DNA of 64,000 nucleotides from Alisma plantago-aquatica (taxonomy: Eukaryota; Streptophyta; Magnoliopsida; Alismatales; Alismataceae). The stretch spans positions 237,142,558 through 237,206,557 of the forward strand of contig OY856409.1 of NCBI GenBank assembly GCA_963693085.1, written 5' to 3'. Position 1 is the first letter of the stretch; the number at the start of each line of letters is the position of its first letter. A program made the translations under genes and the position numbers. The notes beneath the pieces were generated by a model. That model was not told where the DNA came from, searched no databases, and saw only the letters and a list, made by a program, of their open reading frames with translations. Positions 10,376 to 21,340 of the stretch are shown here, piece by piece.

Positions 10376-11172
10376 CAGTGCGATCATGGAGAATCTTGGA
10401 TCAGTCCCAATGGGGATAACACCCAACCAGACACACCTCATCCACGCATAATTCCACCCGGGTCAACTGATCCGACATGAAAATATTGTTTCATCAAAGA
10501 TAAAAACAAGACTAGCTGGGTTTTTTGCTCACTGTGTAGGAATGAGATCAATGGGGGTGTGAATCGCCTGAAGAAACACTTAGCTCACATAAGGGGCAAT
10601 ATCTCATCATGCGCTAACGTTGATAATGACATTAAGCTGAAAATCATGATGAACATTGAGGAAATAGGGAAGAAGGATGAAAAGTCATAAGGGGTTGTAG
10701 TTGGAGGATGAAGATGATCACAAACCTAATTTTGTGGAGTTTGAGGGTGAAGATCTAGCGATGATGATTGTAATGAGTCTATTTTGGTGGAGTTTTGAGG
10801 TGTATTGATATCAATTTGTTGATGTACTATGTTGTGTGATTTTCACATGTGTTGCATGGCTATTTGGTGTTTGGTGTTTACTTGTTTTATACCTTCTGGG
10901 ATGTGTTAAACTACATTTTTCTTTATGAGGCTTAGTTAACAATAACATTCTAAATTAATTTATGCTTCTTGTTACATCTTCCTTTGTTATTGTTCACTTC
11001 ATATGTAATTATATAGTGCCAACATATAAATTTATGTGAATATATAATTAATTTGGAAAAGTCCGAAACCAATTAAAACCGCTTAGACTACCTCTTATAC
11101 TCCCGAATACCATATATATTGTATTCGGTACCCTATCCGCCCGTACATCGGTTAACGCTTTTCAGAACACTG
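10376..11172 (+). pseudogene. hAT remnant with BED zinc finger
   Basis: A fragment of an autonomous-type hAT element. At about 10480-10640 the + strand encodes a BED-type finger: KDKNKTSWVFCSLC, GGVNRLKKHLAH, then SSCANV, with C-X2-C, a following His and a distal Cys. That is the DNA-binding N-terminus of plant hAT transposases. Upstream in-frame stops break it, and the DUF659/RNase H-like catalytic part is missing; an acidic EDEDDHKP-like tail near 10710 may be the far end of the old frame. The right end (about 11140-11172) reads GTTAACGCTTTTCAGAACACTG. Reversed, CAGTGTTCTGAAAAGCG matches the family at 3868-4664 and 20107-20845. No matching left end or 8-bp duplication is found, so the left part is lost. 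Confidence 0.65.
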
Positions 11173-11589
11173 GACATCGCCTAGGCTTGAATTTAAAACT
11201 TCGGTGAAGTTTTTCCCAACTTCTGGGAGTTTCCCATGCTTTCAATTCATATGGTTAACCTGAATTGAAATTACCAAAAAGACAAATTTAAGTGCGTTTT
11301 CACAAAATGGTTCCCTGCACTCACCACAATAGGCATCTCATTGCATTGTACCACTACATAAATGATTACAGTTTAGAAAGTGTATTCTAGTTGGTTACAT
11401 GCAACTTTTATGTACCGTTCATCAAAATGGCATTATAAGGGCAATCTAATTAGATGTATTTGAATTTTCACAACCATATCTCTTGTATATCATACACAAG
11501 GTGGTGTAATGACGAAGTAGGAGCTTTACCCAAATCCTAAGACAATTATAGATTTTAGAGTTGCACATTAGCAAGGATGGTAGCTAAGA

Positions 11590-13985
11590 CAACAATCCAA
11601 GAGGTGAAAAGATATATGAGAAATTGGATACTAGATAAGCGGAGAATGATGTATATCAGATGGCCCTTATAAGAGAAAGGAAAGGTAGATTTTTAGACCA
11701 AGTGAAATGTACTAAAATGAATATGGTCGAATGTTGGTTAAGGATGAGAATGTTAAGGATCAATATAAAAACTACTTTAAGTATCTTTTCACGAAGAATA
11801 TTACACAATCAGAGGTCAAGATGTTTTGAAGACGATGAAAATGGAAAAGGCATATGGGCTAGACGGTATCCATGTTATGTCAAGGATCAATATAAAAACT
11901 ACTTTAATTATCTTTTCACGAAGAATATTACACAATCAGAGGTCAAGATGTTTTGAACACGATGAAAATGGAAAAGGCATATGGGCTAGACGGTATCCAT
12001 GTTATGTTTTTGAATATTATGAGGGGGAGAAGGAAGGATGTTATGTGGAACGACCTCAATAAAGACAGAAAATGGCAAATGAGTCAAGAAACAATACCTT
12101 AGTTCAAAGGTGCACAAACTATAGATGTACCAAGCTTGTGATTGTGATGTTTTACATTATGAAGCTTTGGGAGAGGATTGCTGAGAAAAGAGTAAGATCA
12201 ATAATGTACATTTCAAGCAACCAATTTGGTTTCCTGCCTAGAAGAACCATAATAAATGTTGTTAGTTTGATAAGGTTGCTTATGGAGATGTATAGAGAAA
12301 GCAAAATAGATCTCCCTATATGGTATTCATTGATTTAGAAAAGGTATATGATCTAGTACTAGTGGAAATATTTGGGTGGATTTTGGAGAAATAGGGTGTC
12401 CCAATTTGATATATTGATTCGATTATAGACATGTATATGTTAGTTTAAGTGTGAGTGTTAGCATAGTGACAAGTTCGGGATTCGACAACTTTTTGTGTTA
12501 GTTTAAGTGTGAGTGTTAGCATAGTGACAAGTTCGGGATTCGACAACTTTTTGGCTGGCCGGAAAAAATTGGAATTCGAAAAAAATCGTGAAAAAGTCGA
12601 TATATTTCGGTCAAAGTTCGGTCAACTAATCGGAAATAATCAAGAATAAGTTGGCTATATATACATATATATACTTATCTATACACATATATACATATAT
12701 GTATACATATACATATATGTATATATATACATATATATACGTATGTTTGTATATATACATACATATTAGATACATATCTAACTCTTAAGGTCACTATACA
12801 TACAATCTTATTGAGTGAAAAAGGTAGAAAAAGAATTAAAGAATAGTTGAATTATAACAACTGATTGTTGGGAGAGTGGGGGGTTGGAGGTTTAGTGTAT
12901 ATAAGGAATTGATGTGCATGGTTTGATAAAAAAAAGAGCAAACGAGTGAAAAGAGAAAAATTGTGAAAAACGTGAAAAGTCACGAACAATCGTGAAAAAT
13001 CGTATAAATTACGGAAAAGAGGGAAAAATCGTGAAAAGTCGTGATAAATCGTCGAGTGACGTCTAAATCGTGGTGGATATTCGGGAGCTTATAAAATCGT
13101 AAAAAATCACCGATTTTTCGTAAAATTCGGAGACTTTTGTTACTATGAGTGTTAGGACTCATAGAGGGAATTTTGATGACAATTGAGGTACATCGTAGAT
13201 CAGCTTTGAGCCTATATTTATTCATTTTGGATATGGATGAGTTGAACGATGGAGAAATGCTTTGGAATCAAATGGATTGATGATTAGCAAGAGCAAAACT
13301 GAGTATATGCATTGCATTCTCAGCCAATCTCGCAGTGTGAATGATGGAGCTAAGTTGGACGGAGTAGATATACCAAAATGTGATAAATTCCGTTACTTGG
13401 GTTCTATTATTCAAATAGATGGGGATGTTCAAAATGACGTTTGTCACAAAATCACTGCAGGATGGTTGAAATGGAGGAGTGCAACTGGAGCTTTATGTGA
13501 TTGGAAGATCCCTCTCAGGTTAAAAAGTAAGTTTTATAGAACAACTATATGACCAGCCATGCTCTACCAGCGTGAATGTTGGGCGGTGAAGAAACAAGGT
13601 CTTAACAAGATGAACGTGGCTGAAATGCATATGCTGAGATGGATGTGTGGGAAGACAAGAAATGATCGCCTGAGAAATGACTATATCAGGAATAAAGTGG
13701 GGGTGGCGAGCATTGAGGACAAGTTGCGCGACGGCCGACTCAGATGGTATGTACATGTGCAACGCATACCGACTAATACGCCTATATGAAGCAACGCTAT
13801 TGAGTCAAGCACAATAAATAGAAGAAGAGGAAGGCTTAAATTAACATGGGACGAGCTTATAATGAGAGATTTTGAATCTATACATCTCAACCAGAATATG
13901 GCCCATGAAAGAGCTGAATGGAAATGAAGGATCCATGTAACCGACCCCAACATAGTTGGGACTGAGGCTTAGATGATGATGGTTA
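11590..13985 (+). pseudogene. RTE-clade LINE reverse transcriptase, fragment 1
   Basis: A decayed + strand non-LTR reverse transcriptase. Recognisable pieces: MALIRERKGRFLDQVKC (11660), the DQYKNYF...SEV..LKTMK...GLDGIHV region (11755-11880), YRCTKLVIVMFYIMKLWERI (about 12120-12180), SSNQFGFLPRRTI (12210), then after an insertion SKSKTEYMHC (13280), DKFRYLGSIIQIDGD (13385), GWLKWRSATGALCD (13460), ECWAVKKQ (13575), and MLRWMCGKTRNDRLRN (13630). The order and motifs are those of plant RTE LINEs. The part holding the catalytic FADD motif is deleted near 13230. It ends in a GATGATGATGG microsatellite, a usual RTE tail. There are many stops. A 127-bp tandem duplication lies at 11755-12008. Confidence 0.85.
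12462..13147. mobile_element. hAT-type element, CATAGTSACAA family, copy 1
   Basis: A non-coding element inside LINE fragment 1. The left end is CATAGTGACAAGTTCGGG and the right end reversed is CATAGTAACAAAAGTCTCCG. The flanking duplication AGTGTTAG lies at 12454-12461 (again at 12512-12519) and 13148-13155. The right third is packed with AAAAATCGTGAAAAGTCG motifs. The left end plus 24 bp of flank is tandemly duplicated (58-bp period from 12438), so the true start is 12462 or 12520. It is related in end sequence to 30475-32023. Confidence 0.88.
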
Positions 13986-14400
13986 TGGATGACTTGAAAA
14001 AGCATGTTCATGATGATATTCCACGAATATTATTCCTTGATGTATGTTATTTGCTTATGATCGTTTGTCGCTTAATGAAGCTACAGATCCATGACATTAC
14101 AAAGTTGAACTTTGGAGAAATACATTGGAATCTAAGACCACCTTTTTGCTTTGGCGACTTAAACTCCCTATAATTATGTGTCATATATGATTCAGGTGTA
14201 TGTGACAAATGCCGTGCCAACATTTTAACCCATACCAATGTGGTACTCAACTCACGACAATGTTGGCAGGTATTGCAACTGCTGATGTCTTGCCCTAATC
14301 TTTTTAGCAGGACATTTCCACAACTTCTGGTTGACCCCTCCATCCTTTAGATTTTGCTGTTGCTAAATACCAAATGTGTACTACTAGGAATTAAATTACA
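13986..14400. other. Unassigned spacer
   Basis: No coding frame, terminal repeat or RNA gene is recognised here. It separates two RTE LINE fragments. Confidence 0.4.
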
Positions 14401-14404
14401 CAAT

Positions 14405-14765
14405 CCAAACACAAGCTAATGGATTTAAAACAAGCAGAAGAAAAATAGAGTATATGCATTGCAATTTAACCAATCTACTATTATGTGTGGTGGTGCCAAG
14501 TTGGATGGAGTGAATGTAGCAAAATATAATAAGTGTTGTTACTTGAGTTGTAAAGTCCATACGGGTCTCCTGAATAATATATGTCACATGTTCAATACAT
14601 GATGGATGAAATGAAGGAGTGCAACTGCAACAATTTGCAACTAGAAGATCCCTCTTAGATTGTACAGTAAGTTTCATAAAACAACTATATGACTCGCCAT
14701 GTAATAGGAGAGTGAATGTTAGGCAAAACAAGGTGACAAGATGAATGCGGAAGAAATCGGGTTGC
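14405..14765 (+). pseudogene. RTE-clade LINE, fragment 2
   Basis: A more decayed copy of the 3' part of the same LINE family. At DNA level it aligns with 13262-13625: AGAAAAATAGAGTATATGCATTGC, then GGAGTGCAACTG, AGATCCCTCTTAGATT and the AACAACTATATGACTCGCCATG block. No frame stays open for more than a few codons. Confidence 0.7.
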
Positions 14766-14769
14766 ACCA

Positions 14770-15374
14770 ACCGGTTGGACAGCAAAACCAATCTAGAACT
14801 GTTTTTTCTTCTTTTGAAGACTGACCAGGGTCAGTGAATCATTCGTGAACCAGATGAAGCATACACGATTTGCAAGAACAGTCCAACTGACTTCTTTGGA
14901 TCAAAATCATGTTATATTGCTTTAAATTAGTATAAATGTGGCTCTTGTTATACTGTGTGAAGTGGCATTCAAATTATTATTTGATCATTTGTAAAATGAT
15001 GAAACTATATATTTGATTATGAAAAATACATGTTAGATAAGCAACTTTTATAAGTTTTTATTAAGATTGTATCATTTTTAGTGCGAATAGAGTTGTCCAA
15101 TACTCTAGATACTTATTGAATACGTTAGTTCCTGCCTTCTCCAGTCCAACCACACACATAAGCACCTACGTATATACACGTATATGTATGAATGAATGTA
15201 TATATATTGTGATATTAAGCAGGAAAAAACTATTATATTTCTCTAAATCCGTTTAGTTATATAGGAGAAGGTAAATGGGTAAATCCTTGTTGGATAGTGT
15301 TGGACAAAACATAAATGGGAAAGAACAAGGAATTAAAACTAAAGGGAAACATAAATTACACATCAAAAAATCCT
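14770..15374. other. Unassigned, AT-rich; probably holds a copia LTR
   Basis: There is no coding content. Its right edge abuts the polypurine tract at 15377-15392 of a minus-strand copia, so its right part is probably that element's 3' LTR, but no partner LTR is available to fix the limits. Confidence 0.35.
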
Positions 15375-15650
15375 AATACTCCCCCTCAAGATGGAGCTTT
15401 GATGTTAATTATGCCCAATTTGTTACATAAATCCTTGATCCACTTTCCAGTGAGGGCTTTGGTGAATATATTGATATTGACCTTAATATGTTGAGTGTGC
15501 TCATGTGATACTATGACTAGAGGGGTAGCAATCTTTATGCCAAGGCAGTGGCACCTAGTTGGTAAAATCGTTGTTGTACGACCAAGATGTGGCAGGCTCA
15601 ATCTGCCCAGGCGATGAGATGAATGAATTGCCAATTTTATTAAAGCTTAG
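15375..15650 (-). pseudogene. Copia E: RNase H tail fragment
   Basis: The minus-strand C-terminus of a copia pol: VSHEHTQHIKV, then IFTKALTGKWIKDL and NKLGIINI, followed by a polypurine tract (CCCCCTCAAG in + orientation, 15381-15390). These correspond to the HERTKHIEV and DILTKPL...KLGIHN segments of copia B. It is truncated on the right where LINE fragment 3 begins. Confidence 0.75.
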
Positions 15651-15729
15651 CAATATTCATAGAACAACTACAAGACTTGCCATGCTATTTGGGATTGAGC
15701 GTTGGGTGGCGAAAAAATAGTGTCTCAAC

Positions 15730-16416
15730 CATGGTACTAAATGTCCTCGACATGGGGCGAAATTTCGCCGATAATGTCTATGTCGACGGCTGGCAACGTC
15801 GAATCCACGTAAACATCCTTACTCCACAATATCCTCGACATTTCGTCGAAGTTGTCAACATTTCCCCATATGTCGACAAAGTTGACCCAAGTCCATTCAA
15901 AATTCCACAATGTCCTTGACATCTGTCGAAGTCGTCGAAGTTGGCGACATTCTTCTGGTGTTTTGTGGAGTTTGGTGTGTGAGGGGGAAAAAGTGTTGGA
16001 GCTTGAGGTAAGATGATTTTGATGTTATTTTTTACTATTCTAAGCTAATAGTAATAGACCGACCCCCTCTCTGCTAAATCTACCATAGATTTACACCATT
16101 TTTATGTGTTTGTTTAGTGTCACAAACTTTATATATGGAAGAACTCTGCAGTTCGGAGACGACTGTATGTAATCATGCATTTATCTACATATGTAAACCT
16201 ATATGGATGGCTATATGTAAACATATATTGTGTTTTTTAGTTAGAGATTTGATGAAATCTGTCGATTTTCAACACAAAATGACTAATTTAGTTTAATTTT
16301 TGTCGAAGTTGCGTCGAAGTTTGGTTGTAAAAATCTTCGACATTTCCTCGACATTTCCACAAACTTCCATGTCCACACCTGTCGAAGTCGGCTCGAAGTC
16401 GAAGTCATGTTCCATG
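15730..16416. mobile_element. hAT-type element, CATGG..TCGAAGTCG family
   Basis: A 687-bp non-coding element in LINE fragment 3. It starts CATGGTACTAAATGTCCTCG and its right end reversed is CATGGAACATGACTTCGAC. The exact 8-bp duplication GTCTCAAC is at 15722-15729 and 16417-16424. The ends are dense in GTCGAAGT and TCGACATTTC motifs. End sequence and motif resemble 19514-21340. Confidence 0.92.
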
Positions 16417-16620
16417 GTCTCAACAAGATGAATATGACCAAAATGCATACGTCGAGATGGATGTGTGGGAAGACAAGGAAAGATTGATTGAGAAATGACA
16501 GTAGGAACAAAGTGGGGGTGGGGTTATTGAGGACAATTTGTGTCAGGCATGGTTGTATAGGCGACCAGTTGTTCCATATGGACGCCCAGGCAGCCTAGGC
16601 GTCCAGGCGGAGGCCCAGGC

Positions 16621-16623
<3 letters not shown>

Positions 16624-16678
<55 letters not shown>
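16624..16678. repeat. (TA)n(GA)n microsatellite
   Basis: An uninterrupted TA run followed by a GA run, at the inner edge of the left end of the 16552-17979 element. Confidence 0.95.
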
Positions 16679-16679
<1 letters not shown>

Positions 16680-17069
16680 CTATTTACTTAAGTGTTTAGT
16701 CTTTTACTGAAGTTCTATTGAGTCTATTTGTAATATGGGCCCAAGTCCGTCCTTGGCGCATTAGGGTTTGGTCTATGTCTTAATGCTTCCTCCCTTCTCC
16801 TATTTATAGGAAAGGGTGGCTGCCACTTTTCTATCAAGCAATAAGAAAACCTACACGTAAGGGGATCTTCCCCATCATATCTAGTTTTCCACAATATATC
16901 TAAATTGCATATATAATAAAAACAGTACATTCAAAAACCTGAACTTGTAGTACTTTTTTAGGAGATATTTGTCATTTTCCTTTATTGGGTTTTTGTAAAG
17001 CCGATTTGAGTTAATCACAAATTGATTACTCCTATATCAGAAATCATAAATGTTATCTATATTTGTATT

Positions 17070-17895
17070 TCTATTCATGAGGCAGTACATTTATAAAACA
17101 AAACAGTAGATTAATAAAGTCAAATAGTAGACAAGTTAAAATAGTACCATTAATACTAATCGGTTGATAAATAAATAAAAACAGTAGATAAAAAATACGA
17201 ATCAATAGAATCAGTAGATAAAAATACAAATCAGTAGATAAGTAAATGCAAATCAGTAGATAAAAAGTGTAAAATATTAGATAAGTAAATACACATCAGT
17301 ACATAAATAAATACAAAGCATTAGATAAGTGAATATAAATCAGTAGATAAAAAATTCAAAGTGTTAGATAAGTAAATTCAAAGCATTAGATAAATAAATA
17401 CTAATCAGTAGATAAACAAATACAAAACATTAGATAAAAAAGTACAACTCAGTTGATAAACAAATATAAATCAGTAGATGATTAAATAAATTTAGCAAGT
17501 AGATGAACAAATACAAAGCCCTAATTTGAATAATGTGATGAATCATAAATCAGTAGATGAACAAATCAGTAGATAAGTAAATACAAATCAGTAGATAAGT
17601 AAATACAAAACAGTAGATAAGTAAATACAAATCAGTAGATACATAAATACATATCAGTAGATACATAAATTCAAATCAGTAGATAAGTAAATTCAAATCA
17701 GTAGATAAGTAAATACAAATCAGTGGATAAGTAAATACAAATCAGTAGATACATAAATACATATCAGTAGATACATAAATATAAATAAGTAGATAAGTAA
17801 ATACAAATCAGTAGATACATAAATACAAATCAGTAGATATGTAAATACAAATCAGTAGATAAGTAAATACTAATCAGTTGATAAAAATAAGTAAA
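17070..17895. repeat. Minisatellite, about 20-22 bp unit
   Basis: About forty degenerate head-to-tail units of the form AAATACAAATCAGTAGATAAGT. The right half (17540-17880) is much more regular than the left half, as expected if expansion is more recent there. It has no spacers and is non-coding. Confidence 0.92.
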
Positions 17896-18245
17896 ATTAA
17901 AAGGTTAGTTACGTGTATAACTTCTGGGCGCCCAGATTGGGGCAGGGCTTCGGCCGCCTAGGCGCCCGCCTGTACAACACAGGTGTGAGGGTCTCCTGCG
18001 ATTGCATGGACATGTTCACAATGTAGACCAAGTAAATGGCCTATTTGAAGCAATTCTATTGAATCAGGTACAATTAAAAGAGGATGTATTCCAAAATTAC
18101 CTGGGTAAGATCCTGTAAGGAGAGATTTTGAATCTTAAAATTCTTAATTAGCATATACCCATAGCAGAGCTGACTGGTAAAGAAGAACCTATGTAGTAGA
18201 CCCGAACATGGTTGGGTTTGAGGCTTAGATGATGTTGATGATGCT

Positions 18246-18734
18246 TAGTGCGCCCATGAAAGGCAAGATTGCTTGTAATAAACGTGGAAACTCTAATATC
18301 AAAATACATGGTAGTTAGATAGTAAAAAACCAAAGCCTGCCATAAGAGATTTGACCCATAGTAACTCACAAGAAGTTTGGGCCATGGTTCTACACTCTGC
18401 CTCAACACTGCATCTGGAAACAACATTTTCTTTCTTCACTAGTTCACCACATTACCTCCAACTAAGGCAATATCTAGTTGTAGACCTTGTGTCGGAACAA
18501 TTGCCATCATAATTAGCATAAAAAACATTAATCTTTAGATGATTATTCCTCTTGTAGTTGTGATGTAGACCATGACCAGGATCTCCCTTTAGATATCACG
18601 TGACATGATAGGCTGCATCAAGATGACATCGTCAAGGAGTGTCTATAAGCCGTCTTAGAATTCTAATAATAGAGGATATATTAGCTTTGGGAATAGAGTT
18701 AAGTATAGGAGTTTGCAATCTGGCATTTATAGAC
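18246..18734 (-). pseudogene. Copia G: RNase H fragment
   Basis: A minus-strand copia RNase H with stops. Reading from right to left it shows a KANISSIIRILRRL-like segment, HLDAAYHV, KGDPGHGLHHNYKRNNH, then DTRSTTRYCLSWR, SRCSVEAECRTMAQ, and WVKSL...FHGRTKH next to the LINE tail. Several positions match the copia B RNase H (SSTEAEYRAMA, FHERTKH). It is bounded by the LINE tail on the left and the LTR of copia C on the right. Confidence 0.75.
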
Positions 18735-18925
18735 TGTGATTAACTTGAAGAGCAATCTTATTAACAAAAAAATGGAGTACAAGGAGTTCTGTATATATAC
18801 CTGACTCTGGGTACGGTACATGTAGAACATAATGTCATAAGCTAGACTAACGCTAATGGGGCTTAAGTAGGAGAGGCCCATTAGTCCTAATAAAATAAAT
18901 TAGAGAGTTATTTATTACACTAACA
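18735..18925 (-). repeat. Copia C 3' LTR
   Basis: About 191 bp. In element orientation it starts TGTTAGTGTAATAAATAACTC and contains AGGACTAATGGGCC. It is clearly homologous to the copia D LTR at 29830-30020 (TGTTAGTGTAATGAACAATTC), so C and D are one family. The left limit is inferred from the TG/CA ends. Confidence 0.75.
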
Positions 18926-19513
18926 CTGCCATTAAGATGGAGAGTTTACATCAAGTATTCCAGCTTGCTACACATGCAGTTGAAGGAGGAAGCGGCTTGG
19001 TAAAGATGTCGGAATTTTGTTTTCTAATCTTTACATATAGAGTGACAATCTTTTTGACATGGATCAGATCGCACACAAAGTGGCAGTTGACTCTGTGTTT
19101 ACTGCTCTCATGAAACACAAGGTTGTTTGCTATATGGATTGCAGTTTGATTGTCACATTTAGGGAGAGCTGGAGATGATACATGAGTGCCAAGTTCATGG
19201 AGAATTCATATCGCCCATTGGATCTAACAACAAGCATGAGCCGTAGCCTTATATTCTGCTTCAATGCTGGAACATGAAACAACTGATTGATTCTTGCTTC
19301 GCCAGCTGAAGGGATGATTTCCCAGTAACCAGATTTGGATCTCCTGTCATTGACGTCCCCGACCCAATCAACATCAACATAGCAAGTTAGGGAAATGTCT
19401 AGAGAAGGATACTTTTTGTAGAAAAGACCCCTTCCCGGGGTACCTTTCGGGTATGGTAGAATTCTTTGTACTAAGCTCTAGTGACTAATTCAGAGGCTTA
19501 GCCATTAATTGGC

Positions 19514-21340
19514 CATGGTTTAAAATTTCAGTCGAAATCATGAAATTTTGACCGAAATTTCAGTTCTGACGAGTATCGGACACACTGACACAGAAATGCA
19601 CCTTTCGAGGAATAGGTAAGTAAAATTTTGAAATTTTGACAGAGATTTCACCCGGGGGGGATTTTGACAACACAACAATTTTGGTGAAAAAAGCCACTTT
19701 CGGCATGCGTCTTGCGAAACATACCTGAAATGGGTTCACAATTTCGAGAAACAACTGCCCAAAGCGTGCTGCACTTGGAGGGTTACTTTGGCGATTTTTG
19801 CTTTCTTTTTCTCTTGCATGTTTTCTTCTTCAGATCTAAGGTAAGTTTACTCTCTTCCACTTTTTAACATTATATTCACATATATATTATGTAACATTTA
19901 GCAGATGTTAAATTAAATATCTTATATGAGATGATTTCAGTAACAATAATTTATGAATATGTAATACCTCAAATATTTAACTAATTAATATACAATTTTA
20001 GACCTAAAAATGAAAAAAAAACTATAAAGTTTAGAATTGTTATGTATGATGCTAGTTACATACATCGGAATTTCAACTATTGGTGGGAACAAAATATAGC
20101 CAAATGCAGTGTATCAGAAAGCGGGAAGCGGGAGGCGTGCGGACAACACCCTTTAACCGATTAAGCGGTAGGCGGGCGATTAAGCGGGCGATTTTTGAAA
20201 AAGCGGGTGTCTAAATTTTATATATTATACAAAATTACATGTATGTGTATATAAAAAATATATTTATAAGGAACTTCTATACATATCTAATAAGCAAATA
20301 AGTAATTAACTAAGTATTCATCAATACTTACTATTAATCAGTATCTCTAATCACTAAAATCAGCAAGCAGATCAGTAATTGTATATAACAAACTATGAAT
20401 TGTTGAATTAAAGTAATCACTAAAGTAATACTAACCAGTAGTACCAATCATTAATCACTGAAAGCAGCAAGGAAATCAGTAAAACTAATCATGCATAACT
20501 AGTATAATAGAGCAATAGGATATTTACTTAGATGCATTACAGCAGTACCCAATTATTACAGCTTACACAGAAAGTATGCATTCTAAATTAGGACTAGCTA
20601 TATCATAGAACATTTAATGTATACAAGTTTCATATATTATAGTCAACACTACTTGGACTATGTAATTAATTAATGTTAGATGCTTACATTAGGATTTTTA
20701 AACAAAAGCGGGAAAAAAGCGGGTGAGGCGGGCAAAAAGCGGGCGATTATGTTCAAAACGATTAAGCGGGCGCTTAGGGGCTAAATTAGGCGGATGAGGG
20801 TCATGGCCGCTTAAGCGACCCGCCTGGCCGTTTTTTAATTCACTGGCCAAATGTATCAATTGATATATTAAAAATATTAGGCTATTAGTATAAACTAAGT
20901 TTAGTAATGTGAATCTATTTTACGAATAATTTCAGACCTAAATTGAGTGATTTTTGCATTTTAACTCTTTGATGATCAAAAGCATATGTTATACATAATC
21001 AATTAAAATTGATTATTAACATGGTGATCTATAAACTAATTCCTTCATTATGTTATTTAAAATGTCATCGAAATCCCCATTAAACCAGTTTCATATCTTT
21101 TTACTCTCAAATGTAAAGCCCTCACCCAATAGCAACATATGGTATTATTGCATAATTAGGTTTATTTATGTATGTAGATCATCTTGGTAAAATATTGCGA
21201 CTTAATTATTTTATTTGGTCGTCGAAATGTGTGTCAAAATCTTGTGTCGACAGGAGCGAAAATATCGAAACTTGGGTCAACTGTAAAAAACTGTTTATGA
21301 TCCATCAGAAATGACGTCGAAGTAGAAATTTTAAACCATG
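19514..21340. mobile_element. hAT-type element, CATGGTTTAAAATTTC / GAAATTTCG family
   Basis: A non-coding element in copia C. It starts CATGGTTTAAAATTTC and ends with the exact inverse GAAATTTTAAACCATG. Removing it rejoins the copia reading. The target duplication is eroded (TATTGACT on the right; a related ATTGGC on the left). Its ends are rich in GAAATTTTGAC motifs, and its right third aligns with the right third of 30131-32878. It hosts the 20107-20845 insertion; without that it is about 1.08 kb. Confidence 0.82.
20107..20845. mobile_element. hAT-type element, CAGTG..GCGG family, copy 2
   Basis: A 739-bp non-coding element nested in 19514-21340. The left end is CAGTGTATCAGAAAGCGG and the right end reversed is CAGTGAATTAAAAAACGG. 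The exact 8-bp duplication GCCAAATG is at 20099-20106 and 20846-20853. GCGGGCGATTAAGCGG motifs are repeated in both ends; the middle is AT-rich. Confidence 0.95.

Larger units (their letters stand above)
16552..17979. mobile_element. hAT-type element carrying a minisatellite
   Basis: A 1,428-bp element in LINE fragment 3. The left end is GTTGTATAGGCG and the right end reversed is TGTTGTACAGGCGG. Flanks CAGGCATG (16544-16551) and CAGGTGTG (17980-17987) match at 6 of 8 bases. GCCTAGGCG and GGCGCCC motifs fill both ends. The core is a (TA)n(GA)n microsatellite and a long minisatellite. Confidence 0.78.
15655..18245 (+). pseudogene. RTE-clade LINE, fragment 3 (split by two insertions)
   Basis: The 3' end of an RTE LINE in three blocks: 15655-15729 (the CCATGCTATTTGGGATTGAGCGTTGGG region), 16417-16543 (SRWMCGKTRKD and NKVGVG) and 17980-18245, ending in GACCCGAACATGGTTGGG and a GATGATGTTGATGATG tail like fragment 1. 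The blocks join cleanly when the hAT-type elements 15730-16416 and 16552-17979 and their duplications are removed, which confirms both insertion calls. No open frame remains. Confidence 0.8.

Noticed and set aside
10376..11172. CAGTG at 10376 as the left end of the BED-finger hAT
   Set aside because: The 8 bases before it (ATTATCTC) do not match those after the right end (GACATCGC), and similarity to the family ends stops after CAGTG.
17070..17895. Regular repeats that could suggest a CRISPR-like array
   Set aside because: The units are contiguous with no unique spacers, they vary gradually, and the context is a plant hAT-type element. It is a minisatellite.
15375..18734. Copia E and copia G as one element split by LINE fragment 3
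   Set aside because: Both contain the HERTKH-like segment, so they overlap in content and must be separate fragments.
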